Assembly: GCF_964275005.1 (NCBI RefSeq)
Contig: NC_092688.1
Span: 26,142,934 to 26,206,933 of the forward strand
DNA from: Diadema setosum
Taxonomy: Eukaryota; Echinodermata; Echinoidea; Diadematoida; Diadematidae
DNA: 64,000 bases
Direction: 5' to 3'
Shown piece after piece: positions 41,501 to 52,300 of this stretch (its first letter is position 1; each line of letters begins with the position of its first letter). A program made the position numbers and the translations under genes. The notes beneath the pieces were generated by a model. That model was not told the origin of the DNA and searched no databases. It saw only the letters and a list, made by a program, of their open reading frames with translations.

Positions 41501-43885
41501 TTTCAAAAAGTATTGAATATTGTGAGTGATGTAATAACTGAATAAATAGAATGAAAGGAAATAGTCTTTGAAAATCAAAGTTGCAAAATTTGATTTAATA
41601 AATATAGAAATATCCCACAATACTAGCTATCTCCAGTGCAGAGAGGCAGCATGCAAAAGATGCCCTTTTGTCAATTGATCGGATAGATGAAATTGCGAAA
41701 TATAAAGAATGTTTTGTGTACAAAATACATCTATAGGCTATGTTCAAGCAAGAAAAATGCTGAATGAAAGATACATTGTACCAATATCATAATAATTATA
41801 AAGTTTCTCTGGGCACTTCTAAAGGATAATTCTTGTAGCATTGATAGTTTGAATATAATGATGCTCAAGTTGATATCAGATGGAATGCTGAGACACAGAC
41901 TTGTAATCTGCATTCGACCAAAACTGCAGTGTAACGGAGTGTACTGTATGTACCCTTTAAATGTGGGTCAGCAATGCATGTTTGATTATGAGTGTATCCC
42001 AGTCACTTTGTTTTGGGCATCACAACACACGCTTGATGTGAAACGAGATTGGTTGCAGTGTGCTCATTATTGTTTGATTTCTGTCAATTGGGGGTTCAAG
42101 ATATTTGTGGGTGTGATCCTTGAGTATTGGTTTCTGTTTCTTGTTTGCTTCCAAATATTAGATATCATGTTTTAAAGTCCCCCTCATTTATCAAAGCTCT
42201 AGATTATCTGTACAAAGTTTAATAATGAGAATCTCTGTTTGTAGCTTGCAATGATGTTTGAGTGACTCTTGAATTCAATATGAACTTACTGAAGCTGGTT
42301 GGGATATAAACAGTAAAAAATATTTGCACCAAGTTTACAGTTACTGGTGTTAGCTGCAACCCAAGCAAAGTGTCAGTTTTGTTTATTGTGTTAAGTGGAA
42401 AAAGTTAAAAAATTTGCATCTAAGGAGGGTGCAGTTTTAAACACTTTAACAACACACAACTCTGATTTATTCTTCTGTTAATGGGATTGACTTTACATTT
42501 CCTGTCTGTTTCAACATTAGGTGACATTTCATTTATTAAATACTGATGAATTGACAAGCAGAATATTCCTGACATTACGTTAAAATTCAGAATGAATCTT
42601 TAGATTCCTTGCAGAGAGGCGGTGGCTTCAAACTCTGATCATCAAAGGCACAAATGCTCTGCCAGAATTCCTTTACATCCATCCATAGAAATTTATTGTA
42701 CAGAGCTCACTGTTTTAATAGCCAGTTGGAAATACAGGGCTTGAACCTCCTTAATGATATCGAGACTCCATATAATTTTCATGCTGAACATTGCAACCTG
42801 ATATCATTGCTCAATGAAAGCAGTACCAAGGTAAGAGCCTCATTTGAATTCAAATACGTTGTATGTCAGCACTGAAATATGATCATCTGATAGTTCACTG
42901 TAATATTTGAAGTACCAGCATGATGTGCAAAATCCCTTTTGTCTACGATTCAATTCAACAGTCGGCATTGAAAGTTTCTGTGACTATTTGATGTACAGTA
43001 CATTATTCTACTTTATTTTTTCCCCAATATTGACAATGACCGCATTCCTCCCTATGTGGTCTCTATATGAACAAAAGCAGATGTGATATAATGAAAATAT
43101 GTCTGGTAAATATCAAGAGTATTAGGGAACAGATGTTCGAATGAATGAGTAACAGAACTATTTTACAAATCACTGAAGTAATGCATCTACTGAGAGGAAC
43201 CAGTGTACACAACCTACTTGTACACGGGTCGAGTATCTAGTTAATCATTGCAGGTGTATGTACAAGTACTTAACAGTGATGTGACGTAAAGATAACAAGA
43301 TCATGTTTGGGCGGGAGAGGCAAACTTCAATGATGTGAATGGTGAATGGTGTGTGACCATCAAGCTACACTGTGCATGGTTATATCCATGTATGAATGGG
43401 GCAGACTAATTTGCAAGAACCTTTCAACAAGGAAGGGTGCATGCAATCTTTATATCTACAGTGTAACTAACCAGCTAATCTGTATTTCTTTCAGTAGCCA
43501 AGCATTACACTGTAAGAACATAAAAATTAATTTGTTGTTGCACTGATGGCTCACAGTTTGAAGTCATAAATATCAGAAAGTGGAAACTTTCAAATTTTTT
43601 TTTCATCTTTCAAGCATTGAGCCAATTTTAATGACCTTGTTTGTTTTTGCAAATTATAATTTTTTTTTTAAATTAAATATTTCCAAATCTGTTTGTTGGT
43701 CATTGTTTTCATATTTTCTAATAGAGCATTGACATTTGCAGCATTGCAACATTCCATGTTTACAGTCCCTTTTACCTCTTTGGAAGTACTCAAACAAATC
43801 TTTGCATTCAATTAGTACAGATGAAGGAAGCTCTATCATGTTAAAATCCCAAAGCATAAAGTGTACTAACCCAAACAAATAACGC

Positions 43886-43916
<31 letters not shown>

Positions 43917-46900
43917 CATGGTTGTATCTTAGTGTGACCTCCAGTAGTTAGGGTATACTTATAAACTCTCATGTTACGAAACTTGTATGATCTAAATGTT
44001 ATACCACATTGATACAGTATGTCGTTGTTGAATTGTATGTACACATAAATTTTAACCTGTTGAGGACGAGTCCCGAGTGTACTTGGGCAGGTGTCTGTGG
44101 GAAATGTATGTTGCAGCAAAATCAGTCCATCCTCAATGGGTTGAAGAAAAGAAGCAAACAATGTTTCTGAAGCCATGTCTTAATGATGTTGTGCCCTGTC
44201 AAGTGTATGGTTATAACGTTCATGCCTTTCCTCAACCCCACCCCCCCCCCCAACACACACACACATACACACACCAGCACACACACTCAACAGATGAATG
44301 GAAATAAAAATGAAAAACAAAGGTTTAAATCAAAAAGATAGTGAAAGTGCATTTCAGGCCATTTGACTGGTTATTTCTTTCAGATTTCATCCTTTCAAGT
44401 TTATGACTAAACTTAGGCTATCAGTCAAGCGCTACGTTCTGTTATTAATGCCTTTGCTGTAATACAACCTGCATGTCCTTCGATGGCAAGTATCCTATTT
44501 ACTTGCTATATCAGCTGTCACCTTGTTCCCTGAGAATATTTGTATGATATTCATATACATAAATGTGTATAAATTGATCAGTCTGATGCTAGGTCACAAT
44601 CTCTGGTTGTGCTAGCTGAGAAGGTGTTTTGAAGATAGAGGCTGTATGGGTCCCTCTGCTAATGGAGATGATTGATTGAAGCAACTGCATTTTATCAACA
44701 AAAAAAAATGAGATTAAGATTCCATGTTTACAAAGTGACAGGTTTGATCAAACTCCAGTTGGAATGAGTGCTGATTTTATACACAAGAGTTTTGCTGCAG
44801 AGAAAACAAAATCATCTTCAAGTGATGAAGAGTAAAAAGAATGAAAGAGATTTGAACAATAACTTCCAGCTGTGTGTCAATACTATGCTAGCATGAAATC
44901 CTGCTGGAATGGAAGATATAAAATATGGTTATGTAAGAGAGAAATTGTGTCATAAACCACCTTTTCTTTTTTGTTTCTTATCTTGCAAAGAATTTAACCT
45001 GTCTGTGAGAATTTTGAAATCCCTATAATAATAGACTTTGGCTAGGACCAATCATGTGCCCATCTACAGGCAAAGTGTCTAGATGAATGATATTGCATTT
45101 TTGACAGGTAGTAAAAAGAGGCAGCAGAATCATTGTTAAGAAATGTTGTGTATTTAACCCATTTCGTATGGGAACCTGGTGACCTGTGTATTGAGTCTAT
45201 GGGCATTTCAGAATTCAGTATGGAATGGGTTAAAAAGTTCTCATAAGGCATGGTCAGACTGGCAAAAGATTGCGAAGTTTAAGATCGCGATCTTTAAGAT
45301 CTCAAAGTTTTGCCAGTGTGACCGCAAACTTCCTGCGAAACTTCCCGCGAAACTTCTCGATCTGTTTGCGGGCGGTGCCTCCGAAGTGCGAGGCCATTGT
45401 CATGTACAGATGTGCATTGTTACGTCACAATCACTAGCCATCGGACGGCGCACTCTTGCTTGCGCGCGTACCAATGGCCAAAACTTCGCGATCTTAAACT
45501 TCTCGATCTGTTGCCAGTCTGACCGCGCCTAGTGTGTGCTTTGATATGCATATAACCATGCTGTTTCCAAACTTTGTCCCTTTTTAAATTGAGTTTTGCT
45601 TCTTTGATTGCATGTTTCAAGTGCTTTTTCTTCTTTACTAGAAAAATCAACTTTTCTCTGTACATTAAAGGGAAAAGTGATCTGTAACAACAAGTTATGT
45701 ACATATTATGTGCTAAAACAGCCATCGGATCTTCTGTTTAATATGTTTCCTTTGTGTGATTCCACCCCAGGCTACTTTATGTACGACACACTCGACCTGA
45801 TGTCCAATAACACCTTCTCTACCTCTTGGCCTCTCTACACTCACCATCTGGTGGTAAGATGACCCAAGTTTCAAAATTTTATTTTTTATTACTTTTGTGA
45901 CTAATTTTGACAAATTGAAAACTATAAGATTAATGACATTTTGTGTATGACATACTAGACCTCAAATCAAGTTACCATCAAAGTGGTAAATAACAACATA
46001 TCTATCTTGTGGCCTCTCCACACCCACCATCTGTTGGTAAGATGACCAACATTTCAAACTAATTTTGTTTTGGTTTGTTTAATGACTTTTGTGACTAATT
46101 TTTGACAGATTAAGAACAACAAGGGAAAGATCCATAGAAACATGGTATATTACAGAGGTGGTTTGATACAAATATACTGCATCAAACTTATAGGAGTACA
46201 TCATGAGCTGAATGTCAGTAGCATGTGCATGCCCAACTTTGAAATTTTGATTGTCAAGACTGATAATTGGTAAGACTGGATCTGCCAGTACAGGGGTTAA
46301 TGAATTGATCCATTTGCTTTGAGGAAGTTGAGGGTTTTGATTTTGTGTTCTCAAACATATCTCGAGGACTGTGAGTTTTATAGACATAATTTATTATCTA
46401 AAGCACTTCTAGATCCTAACAAATGCCGTGTTGACCATGAGGTGTCGTCTAGCTGTAACACACCAACATCCATATTGAGAAAAGATGATGAAATGATCCT
46501 GGTTGTATTTTAAAAAAACATTTGTTAAACTTGTAGTCAGAGTTTTGAATCACATTATGTAAGAAACTGGAAATGTCCATACTGCTTGAAAGTAATGTTG
46601 AGTGATATGATTTATATCTGTCTGTCTGTCTGTCTCTCTCTGGCATTTCTGCAGGTTCTTTTCCTGTGCTTCACCATCCTCTCCCTACGGCAGCTCTACG
46701 CCACCATCAACATCGCCATGATCCTGGAGCTGAACTCCATCTTCCTGCATGCTCGCCAGCTCCTCCTCATGTACGGCTACTCCAAGCAGGACATCGTCTA
46801 CCGCATCAACGCCGCCCTCAACGTCCTCACCTACGTGGTGTGCCGCTCGGGCTCCATGGGGTTCCTCTGCGTCTGGGTCATCGTCACCTCGCAGGACGTG

Positions 46901-47044
46901 CCGCCGATCATCCGCAAGACCGGCCCCTTCACCCTCGGCGCCATCTTCGTCATCAACCAGATCCTCTTCTACCGCCTCATCCTCAGCGACTACCTCCGCA
47001 AGAGCGCGACCCCCAGGCACGACGTCGACATCATGGATTCGTAG
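32273..47044 (+). CDS. TLC-domain membrane protein, TLCD1/TLCD2 family, 4 exons, complete
   Basis: Exons 32273-32517, 38796-38878, 45771-45853 and 46655-47044 join in phase (801 bases, 266 residues). The family's TLC domain is seen: RNAMCSLVHALIVGIYGTY, GGYFMYDTLDLM, then the hallmark His pair in YTHHLVVLFLCF, then MILELNSIFLHARQLLL, close to human TLCD2 LLELNSACLHLRKLLL. Five to seven hydrophobic spans indicate a multipass membrane protein. TLCD1 and TLCD2 (FLD-1 in C. elegans) limit long-chain polyunsaturated phospholipids and so lower membrane fluidity; the same role is inferred here. From the second start (ATG at 32330) the protein is 247 residues, the length of human TLCD1, so that start may be the true one. 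Confidence 0.92.
32946..33164. mobile_element. MITE with telomere-like CCCTAA-type interior, copy B
   Basis: The ends (CATACAATAGGACAATTA; TAATTGCCCTGTAATATG) are imperfect inverse copies. About 32970-33090 is a degenerate series of CCCTAA/CCTAACC hexamers. The layout parallels 19029-19230, although the end sequences differ. Confidence 0.55.
33588..34490. mobile_element. TTAA-flanked MITE family C, copy 1, carrying a nested family B element
   Basis: Begins after TTAA (33584-33587) with AGGACAAGTTCACCTTC. It shares AACATAAGGATTGAGAGAAT and AGTGAAAGTTTGAGGAAAAT with 63312-63871. Its right arm (TCAGTTTTCCTCAAACTTCC, ATGATGTGTTCTACC) lies at about 34425-34490 and fades before the end. A partial third copy abuts at 33505-33583. 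The centre is broken by 34005-34391. Confidence 0.78.
34005..34391. mobile_element. TTAA-flanked MITE family B, nested copy, 387 bp
   Basis: TTAA at 34001-34004 and 34392-34395 bound it. Its size and its long inner arms (GGAATTCAAAGTTTATTTAA; AACCGATTTTCATGAAATAA) match 27901-28284. Joining the flanks restores the AAAACTT..AAAAGTTCATTAC arm of family C, so B jumped into C. Confidence 0.82.
34550..35150. mobile_element. Harbinger-like GC-rich MITE, 601 bp
   Basis: Inverted ends GACCCCATTTACAGTGCG and CGCACTGTAAACGGGGTC are flanked by TTA on both sides (34547-34549; 35151-35153), as in PIF/Harbinger elements. The interior is very GC-rich (runs of GCCGCGGC and GGCTCGG). It repeats the end-like word GTTTACAC at about 34642, 34970 and 35080, each next to GC-rich blocks, in an otherwise AT-rich intron of the TLCD gene. 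Confidence 0.8.
35430..35786. mobile_element. TTAA-flanked foldback MITE, 357 bp palindrome
   Basis: Arms of about 160 bp (35430 to about 35592; about 35625 to 35786) are near-perfect inverse copies. The ends are AGGGGAAGGCTAGTAACTG and CAGTTACTAGCCTTCCCCT, between TTAA at 35426-35429 and 35787-35790. The loop contains CTGACCAGGGACGC. No coding capacity. Confidence 0.87.
36297..36420 (-). mobile_element. Degraded SINE copy
   Basis: The GCAAATGAAATTTGTAAGATC, ACAACAGCTC and TTAACAAACATG blocks match the SINE at 30960-31173 in order, and a weak B-box relic (minus strand AGGATCAATTCC) follows a G-run. Confidence 0.5.
36421..38795. other. TLCD intron 1, right part
   Basis: AT-rich intron sequence with homopolymer tracts (C-run then A-run at 37872-37911; C-run 37956-37965) and one small element (37136-37234). 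No open frame with a recognisable domain. Confidence 0.6.
37136..37234. mobile_element. TTAA-flanked mini-MITE, 99 bp
   Basis: TTAA|CCTGTTGAGGATGG...CATCCTCAATGGG|TTAA with the inner CCTGAGTATACTCGG palindrome. It lies inverted relative to the copies at 27766 and 44056. Confidence 0.8.
38796..38878 (+). CDS. TLCD exon 2
   Basis: Acceptor ATGATCTAG, donor GTGAGT, 83 bases. It encodes FFSNPELQEDLVNGYTLGSE and then VIIALSG; the junction codon reads Cys. It begins the second third of the TLC domain. Confidence 0.9.
38879..40897. other. TLCD intron 2, left part
   Basis: AT-rich. It contains a (TTTG)n run (about 39977-40004). At about 39340-39500 it holds a stretch with GTGAAAGTTTGATCAAAATC that resembles family C arms only loosely and may be another dispersed repeat. 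No gene seen. Confidence 0.5.
40898..41178. mobile_element. Foldback MITE with GGCCCGAATTC ends, 281 bp
   Basis: About 46 bases at each end are near-perfect inverse copies (GGCCCGAATTCACGAAGG ... CCTTCGTGAATTCGGGCC, including ACCATGGTTTAAACCATGG-type palindromes). TTAT flanks both sides. A second inner inverted pair (AAATCAGTCATTTCG / CAAAATGACTGATT) surrounds the centre. Confidence 0.82.
41179..44051. other. TLCD intron 2, right part
   Basis: Mostly AT-rich without coding signs. A GC-rich patch at 41236-41276 (CTTCCGCGGCCCTTCAGCGG, GCCCTGCACCCTGG) stands out. It looks like a piece of some dispersed element, but I cannot identify it. An A-run lies at 43887-43911. Confidence 0.45.
44056..44140. 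mobile_element. TTAA-flanked mini-MITE, 85 bp
   Basis: TTAA|CCTGTTGAGGACG...CATCCTCAATGGG|TTGA, same orientation and length as 27766-27850; the right TTAA has one change. Confidence 0.8.
45158..45229. mobile_element. TTAA-flanked mini-MITE, 72 bp
   Basis: TTAA|CCCATTTCGTATGG...ATGGAATGGG|TTAA. The ends resemble, but are distinct from, the CCCGTTGAGG family. It lies 16 bases from the next element. Confidence 0.65.
45246..45530. mobile_element. Inverted-repeat element, 285 bp, 240 bases before TLCD exon 3
   Basis: About 45 bases at the left (AGGCATGGTCAGACTGGCAA, then GAAGTTTAAGATCGCGA) pair with the right (TCGCGATCTTAAACTTC, then TTGCCAGTCTGACCGCGCCT). Inside are repeated GCGAAACTTC motifs and CpG-rich sequence. 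The target duplication is unclear. Confidence 0.8.
45771..45853 (+). CDS. TLCD exon 3 (TLC His motif)
   Basis: Acceptor TTCCACCCCAG, donor GTAAGA, 83 bases. It encodes GYFMYDTLDLMSNNTFSTSW and PLYTHHLV. A decayed copy of this exon with its donor lies 183 bases downstream. Confidence 0.92.
45939..46110 (+). pseudogene. Decayed tandem copy of TLCD exon 3 and its donor
   Basis: TATGACATACTAGACCTC, then TCTTGTGGCCTCTCCACACC and CACCATCTGTTGGTAAGATG, align with exon 3 (TACGACACACTCGACCTG; TCTTGGCCTCTCTACACTCA; CACCATCTGGTGGTAAGATG) at an offset of about 183 bases. The following intron (GACTTTTGTGACTAATTTTTGACAGATT) also matches the intron after the true exon. The copy contains stops, has an expanded middle and lacks a clear acceptor, so it is a dead duplicate exon. 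Confidence 0.8.
46655..47044 (+). CDS. TLCD exon 4 and stop
   Basis: Acceptor GCATTTCTGCAG, 129 codons plus TAG. It encodes VLFLCFTILSLRQLYATINI, AMILELNSIFLHARQLLLMY, GYSKQDIVYRINAALNVLTY, and ends ATPRHDVDIMDS. Nearly every third codon base from 46680 on is G or C, in sharp contrast to exons 1-3 and to the AT-rich flanks. As a result other frames on both strands also stay open here. Confidence 0.93.
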   Translation, partial: VLFLCFTILSLRQLYATINIAMILELNSIFLHARQLLLMYGYSKQDIVYRINAALNVLTYVVCRSGSMGFLCVWVIVTSQDVPPIIRKTGPFTLGAIFVINQILFYRLILSDYLRKSATPRHDVDIMDS

Positions 47045-47268
47045 CAGCGGGTCGCCGTCAACAGGCGTATACTACACTGCATGGCTGAATAACATATTTA
47101 TCCAATGTTGGTATCCACTATGCTTCCAATCAATTCTTCATGTATGTGATATAATTCAGCTTTGACTTACAACTCTTCTGTTTCTCCCTCAATCTGGAAA
47201 GTATGCAGAGCATTTAATTCTATAGAAAGGAAAATTAAAGTTAGCCCAAATTTTCATTATGCACAGAC
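47045..47268 (+). other. Probable TLCD 3' untranslated region
   Basis: AT content rises abruptly after the stop. No AATAAA is evident within the first few hundred bases, so the transcript end is unknown. Confidence 0.35.
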
Positions 47269-47421
47269 CGGGTGCCCATTTCATAAAGGAGCGTACAATG
47301 AAACATGTTGCTGAGATCACAGTCACTATGGTAGTGTCTCAAAAACTAACATCTGATTGGTTGCTGCATGGCTGTTGCCATGGAAACAGTAGTTGTAAAG
47401 AGTTTTAAGAAATGGTGCCCA
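47269..47421. mobile_element. MITE, about 150 bp, containing an X-box
   Basis: Left GGGTGCCCATTTCATAAAG pairs with the right end (TTTTAAGAAATGGTGCCC). Inside, GTTGCCATGGAAAC at 47374-47387 is a full match to the RFX X-box, next to GATTGGTTGC. I recall that this sort of sequence recurs in deuterostome genomes. Confidence 0.65.
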
Positions 47422-49311
47422 GGTGCTCGTGTCCAGTTGTGACCCATACTGTAGACCCTGCTGAAGAGTAAACTAACAAAAAAAAAAGTGAATTGATTAG
47501 TCTCCTTTCGCCAAATTAACATTATACCATCTATGCAGTGGCACTAGTATTCAACAACTTTGAGCCAGTTACAAGGGATAAAAGAATTTGGATCAGGAAA
47601 GGGCTTTGCCACAACATTAGGTGTCTTAGAGGTCACCAAATCCTACAGATGATCACTAAGGTCAAATCAGGGTGCGGGTTCAGTACTCTAGATGCTGTTT
47701 GACAAGAAGTAAAGAATACATCAATTTTATTTATTTATTATAACATGTGACAGAAAAGCCTAGTATGCAACTAAAGCATTTGTTCTGTGGGACAATGTGT
47801 AATGCTACAATTCTATGAAATTCATTACAGATATTCGACACAATTACACTCTTAAAAAAAAGCAGCATATTTTACAGTAAAAACATACAGGTATGTTGAG
47901 CATTTCTGCAAAAACGAACTCATGACTGATCTATTTGAATTAAAATGTAAGAGAATAGACCTCTTAAGCAAAGGTTTGCAGTGAAGGGTAAAAATTATCA
48001 GACTTTTGGGAATTATTATGTAACTTATCACCCCCTTTCCCTACTCTGCCACCTGCATGATGAATTCTTTCTGCATATCATGTGTGCTTTCTGACAGAGT
48101 GGAGTTAAAAGAAAAAAGCAGAAATGGCCTTTTCCTGCATGTAGCCTACATTGCACTGTGGCCATGAACTAATTGATAATGTTAGCAACAAGATGCTACA
48201 TCCCAGTATCAAACTAAGTTGTAACCTGTGGTCATGTCATTACAGGCTTTGCGCACCTTATGGCAAGATCTCTAGTGCCAGGCTTGCAGTATTGCATATG
48301 AGCTGTGGGTGGACAGGCAAAGAATGGTAATGTGTGTGTGTGTGGGCATGTGTTGAATGACTTTCACGTCCTCACTGGTGACCATTCATATACTAGCAAG
48401 TTTCTAGGGAGGAGCTGTATAGATGTGTATTGTCATTTCCCAAGATAGTATCATAATGTGGGCTTGAATCCATGACCTACCTATAACAGTGAATCATCAA
48501 TGAAGGCTATGAGCAACTAGACCTGTGTTGTTTTGCATGGTCATGAACACAAGCTAAGTTTATTGACAAATTGTGCATGAAGAAAAAAAAAAAACACCCA
48601 CCCAAACAAACAAACCTCTTTATCGTGCCAAATACATATTTTGTATGGAATATAACCAAGGCCTGGTCCTTCAGGATATGAACCAACAGCTATGAAAGCA
48701 TTACGATGCTGGAGCTGTGGTAGTGGCCGTTGTATGTCATCCAGCCGAGTCACATTCATATCAGGAAAATATCTGTGTGATGTCCTTCCCTGTTAAGAAA
48801 AAAAAAAAAGAAAGCTCTACAGAATTAAGTCGCAATTGTTTGTATTTTGGTCTTCCATTCTTCAATAGACAGGAAAAATTGATCCAAAAACGTAAGATCA
48901 ATGATAGCAGAAGAATTTGCTCGGCAGTTAGACAGAAACATAGAGTGCCATATTTGTTGGTGATAAGGTCACAGCATCATAGAAGCTGCATCTCAATTTT
49001 GTAATTAAAAGAACATAATTTGGATGTGGTAATGTAAAGACTGCACCCCAAATTTACTTTGATCTCTATTTAAAATAGCATCTAGCCATATCATCACAAA
49101 TATGGTGTTTGAAATAGAAAAATGTCCCATTAGTGAATGTGTATCAATAGCCAGAAAAGAGATATACCCAGGGAAATATAAAGCTTTGTGTATACTCATC
49201 TACACATAGTATAGTCACACACTCTTCCAAAATGCCTTGCCTGATGTCCCTGTGGTCTATATCTCAACTAAATGTAGCTTTTCTCATTTTCATCTGGTGC
49301 ATATTAGGGTA

Positions 49312-49368
<57 letters not shown>

Positions 49369-52300
49369 CCATGAGTTTGTGTTTATGAATATGTGATGTT
49401 TTATGTAACTGAGACAATTCAAAAGTATGCTGTATTTCAGTCAAAGTACAAGTGCATGATATTCCTTGTGAGTTCACTGCAAGTTTATAATGTGCACTAT
49501 AGAAATATAATTGTTTACACAGTTCTTTCATTATACCTATAAAGGGGCATGCCTGCCAAAATTGATAGATGTTTATATAGGGACAGAGACTTCAGCCATA
49601 TTTAGCACAGAGTGAAGTTAGTTCAATAGTTAAACTCTTTTTATCAGGTTGTGTAATAGACGATAGTGATATTTTCTTGCCTAGAAAAGTTCATAATGAG
49701 GGAAGTTACTTTTATTGGTGTAATGAGTGACATTACATTCACTAAAGTTACAGAGAAAATGAACACTACATAAAATAAGTGTAGTATAAGAGGAGATGGA
49801 AAAATGTTTGTAAGGACTTGAGAATATGGAAGTAAGAAATAGAGAGGAAACAGACATGTGATGCAGGGAGTTAGAGGAACATGTATAACATTTTATGTAG
49901 TCGTATAATTGCCAGTAATTATTCAAAGAAAAATGAACCTTTCTTGTTTAGCCCCTTGCCGTTATAAAAGAGTCTCTGCGTACTTCAGCCTCTCAGAAGA
50001 ATCAGAGCATTGACAGCAGGTTGACATAGTGAATAAGATCTGCTAGTATGTTATGTACAGAGCTGTTGACTATGAATCCATTAAAAAAAAGACGACAAAA
50101 CAAAACAAACAGACAAACAAACAGAGATGTACGCATGCATCAATGATGGTGCACTTAGTCCATTGTTGCCATCTCTTTTCCTGTTCAACTGTTACTTTAC
50201 CCTTTCCCTGCAAATTGTACTAAAACTGTAGAATTTTGAGAAATCTGATGCTGTGTTCACTTTATGTAACTACTAAAGAGATAGCTTCTTTTCTTTTCTT
50301 TTTTTTGTTGTATATGGGCCTTCTCTGGAAATGAGTGTTTCTAAATCATGGTGCTACTGCTACTCCTTGATCTCATTTTTTTTTCCTGCAGATTCTACGA
50401 AAACTGCAAAAATGTTTAAAATCTCAAGATGTCATGCTTTACCTTGAACAACTTTGAAAGATACATTTTTATTTATTTATTTTTTTTTTTTTTTTGTGTG
50501 TGTGTGTGGGTCTTCCCTATAACATGTTAACATGTTTCCAAATCATGGTGCTACCTGCTATTGAAGGATAATCACTCCTTGATCTTTGACTGGAAAGGAT
50601 ATCTTAACTGTGTTCCTTTCCAATTCAATCAGGAAATCAATACAAAATCCCATTTACGGTATACTTTATCTCCAAAACAGACTGTATTTTTTTTGTACAT
50701 TTAAGAATATCAATATAATGCTAACATTTTGAATGTTCCAGAGAGTCAATGACACAATTTCAAATTAATTACTTGAATAGCCTGTTTAGTCTTAACTGTC
50801 TGATTAAGAATGAAATTCCATTTGCAATATCACAATCTTTATTATGTCTTAATGCATAGTTTGCGTAATATATACATACAGTATATGCACTATATCAATA
50901 ATGCATTCCTGTCTCTATGGCCTGAAATATTTAGGTCTGAAAAGTTCTGTGATAATATAAATGAATTATTTTTTTTTTCTTCCAATATAGATAATGAATG
51001 TGATTCTTGAAAATTTAAATACCACAAGGATTTCTTATCAACAGACCAATAATATAAAGTAAACATCAGATGTATTTGCTTTGGTGATTACAACATTACA
51101 GATGCATACATTGTACATTACTGCCAATTATTGTTGCACTAAAGTTGATTAAAGTAAATTGTACTTACAGGTACAGTCAAACAAAGTGAAAATCATCTGC
51201 TCACCTGTCCATATGCAAAAGAGATGAACAGTGAATATCAGAGGTGATATATTTTTAGTCACAGGATTACCATGGTTATGTTTAGGTGTCCCTTTCCAGA
51301 AACCTTGAATAATGTAATGATACTTAAGATATCAAGATTTTGTTTTAGCTCATTTGATCTTGTTTTAATTATTACTGACAATGCACAGTTTATATGTCAC
51401 TTCTTAAATCTTCTTAAATGCCAACTTTTACATGTTTTTATATACACTCATAATTTTCTTTTTGATAATGATTCTTCCAAACACTAGAGTAGAATATGTA
51501 CCAGAAATTTCATATCAGGTTTGTTTTCCATGACAATGTCAGCCAGTAATGGGGAAATTGAGTGCCAAAGAAGGGAAATAGTTCATTTTCTTTCTATTTT
51601 TTTAATCTATTTTTTGGTTATATCCTTCACTCTTGAAGGCAAATGGTTTAGACTTGCAGTATTCTGTTCCAGTACTGATGAATGGCAGTTCTAGGATTTA
51701 AAGGTAGGGAATCCCATTTGCATGCCTTAAATGAAGAGTTCTATAAATACAGTGGTATGTTGAAGAGAGTATCATTTTAGAAACTCCCATAAAGTATTGA
51801 AAGTGGAAGGTAACATTTAGTACATTTTTTTGCCCGTTAGATTTTGAATTGAATTGTTTTCGGGGCTCACCGTAAATTCCAGTACATTACTAGGCTACCT
51901 TTGCAGACCCATGTACTGCATGTGTGTCCATCATGTATATTTTGTGAAGAAAGTTCATCAACACTTACAAACATTTCTATGTACATTCTTGCCACACACT
52001 CTATATGTTATTACATCAGCTCTTGTACTTTTAGATTTGTGTTTATAGATCACAAATACAGAAGAATGCAACAAAAAGGCGTAAGTGTGGCTGACTGACA
52101 GAACTACTGAGTAGTTGAGTTTTGTGCATTATTCAAATTTTAGATAACTGTTGACTTCCAAATTTCTAAGCAGTGGCCTAAGCAAGTCCCCTGAGGTTCA
52201 TATTTAATGTTTTGCTGCATTTTGGGAGGTCAGTAAAAGGTATCCCCTACCTTTAAAGAGTGTCTTCTTTGTTAAAGTGGGCCAGTGGTCTTGTGCCATT

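Noticed and set aside
46666-47088. Long open frames in two other phases and on the minus strand over TLCD exon 4
   Set aside because: They are by-products of the extreme GC content at third codon positions; only the frame with the TLC domain is homologous to anything.
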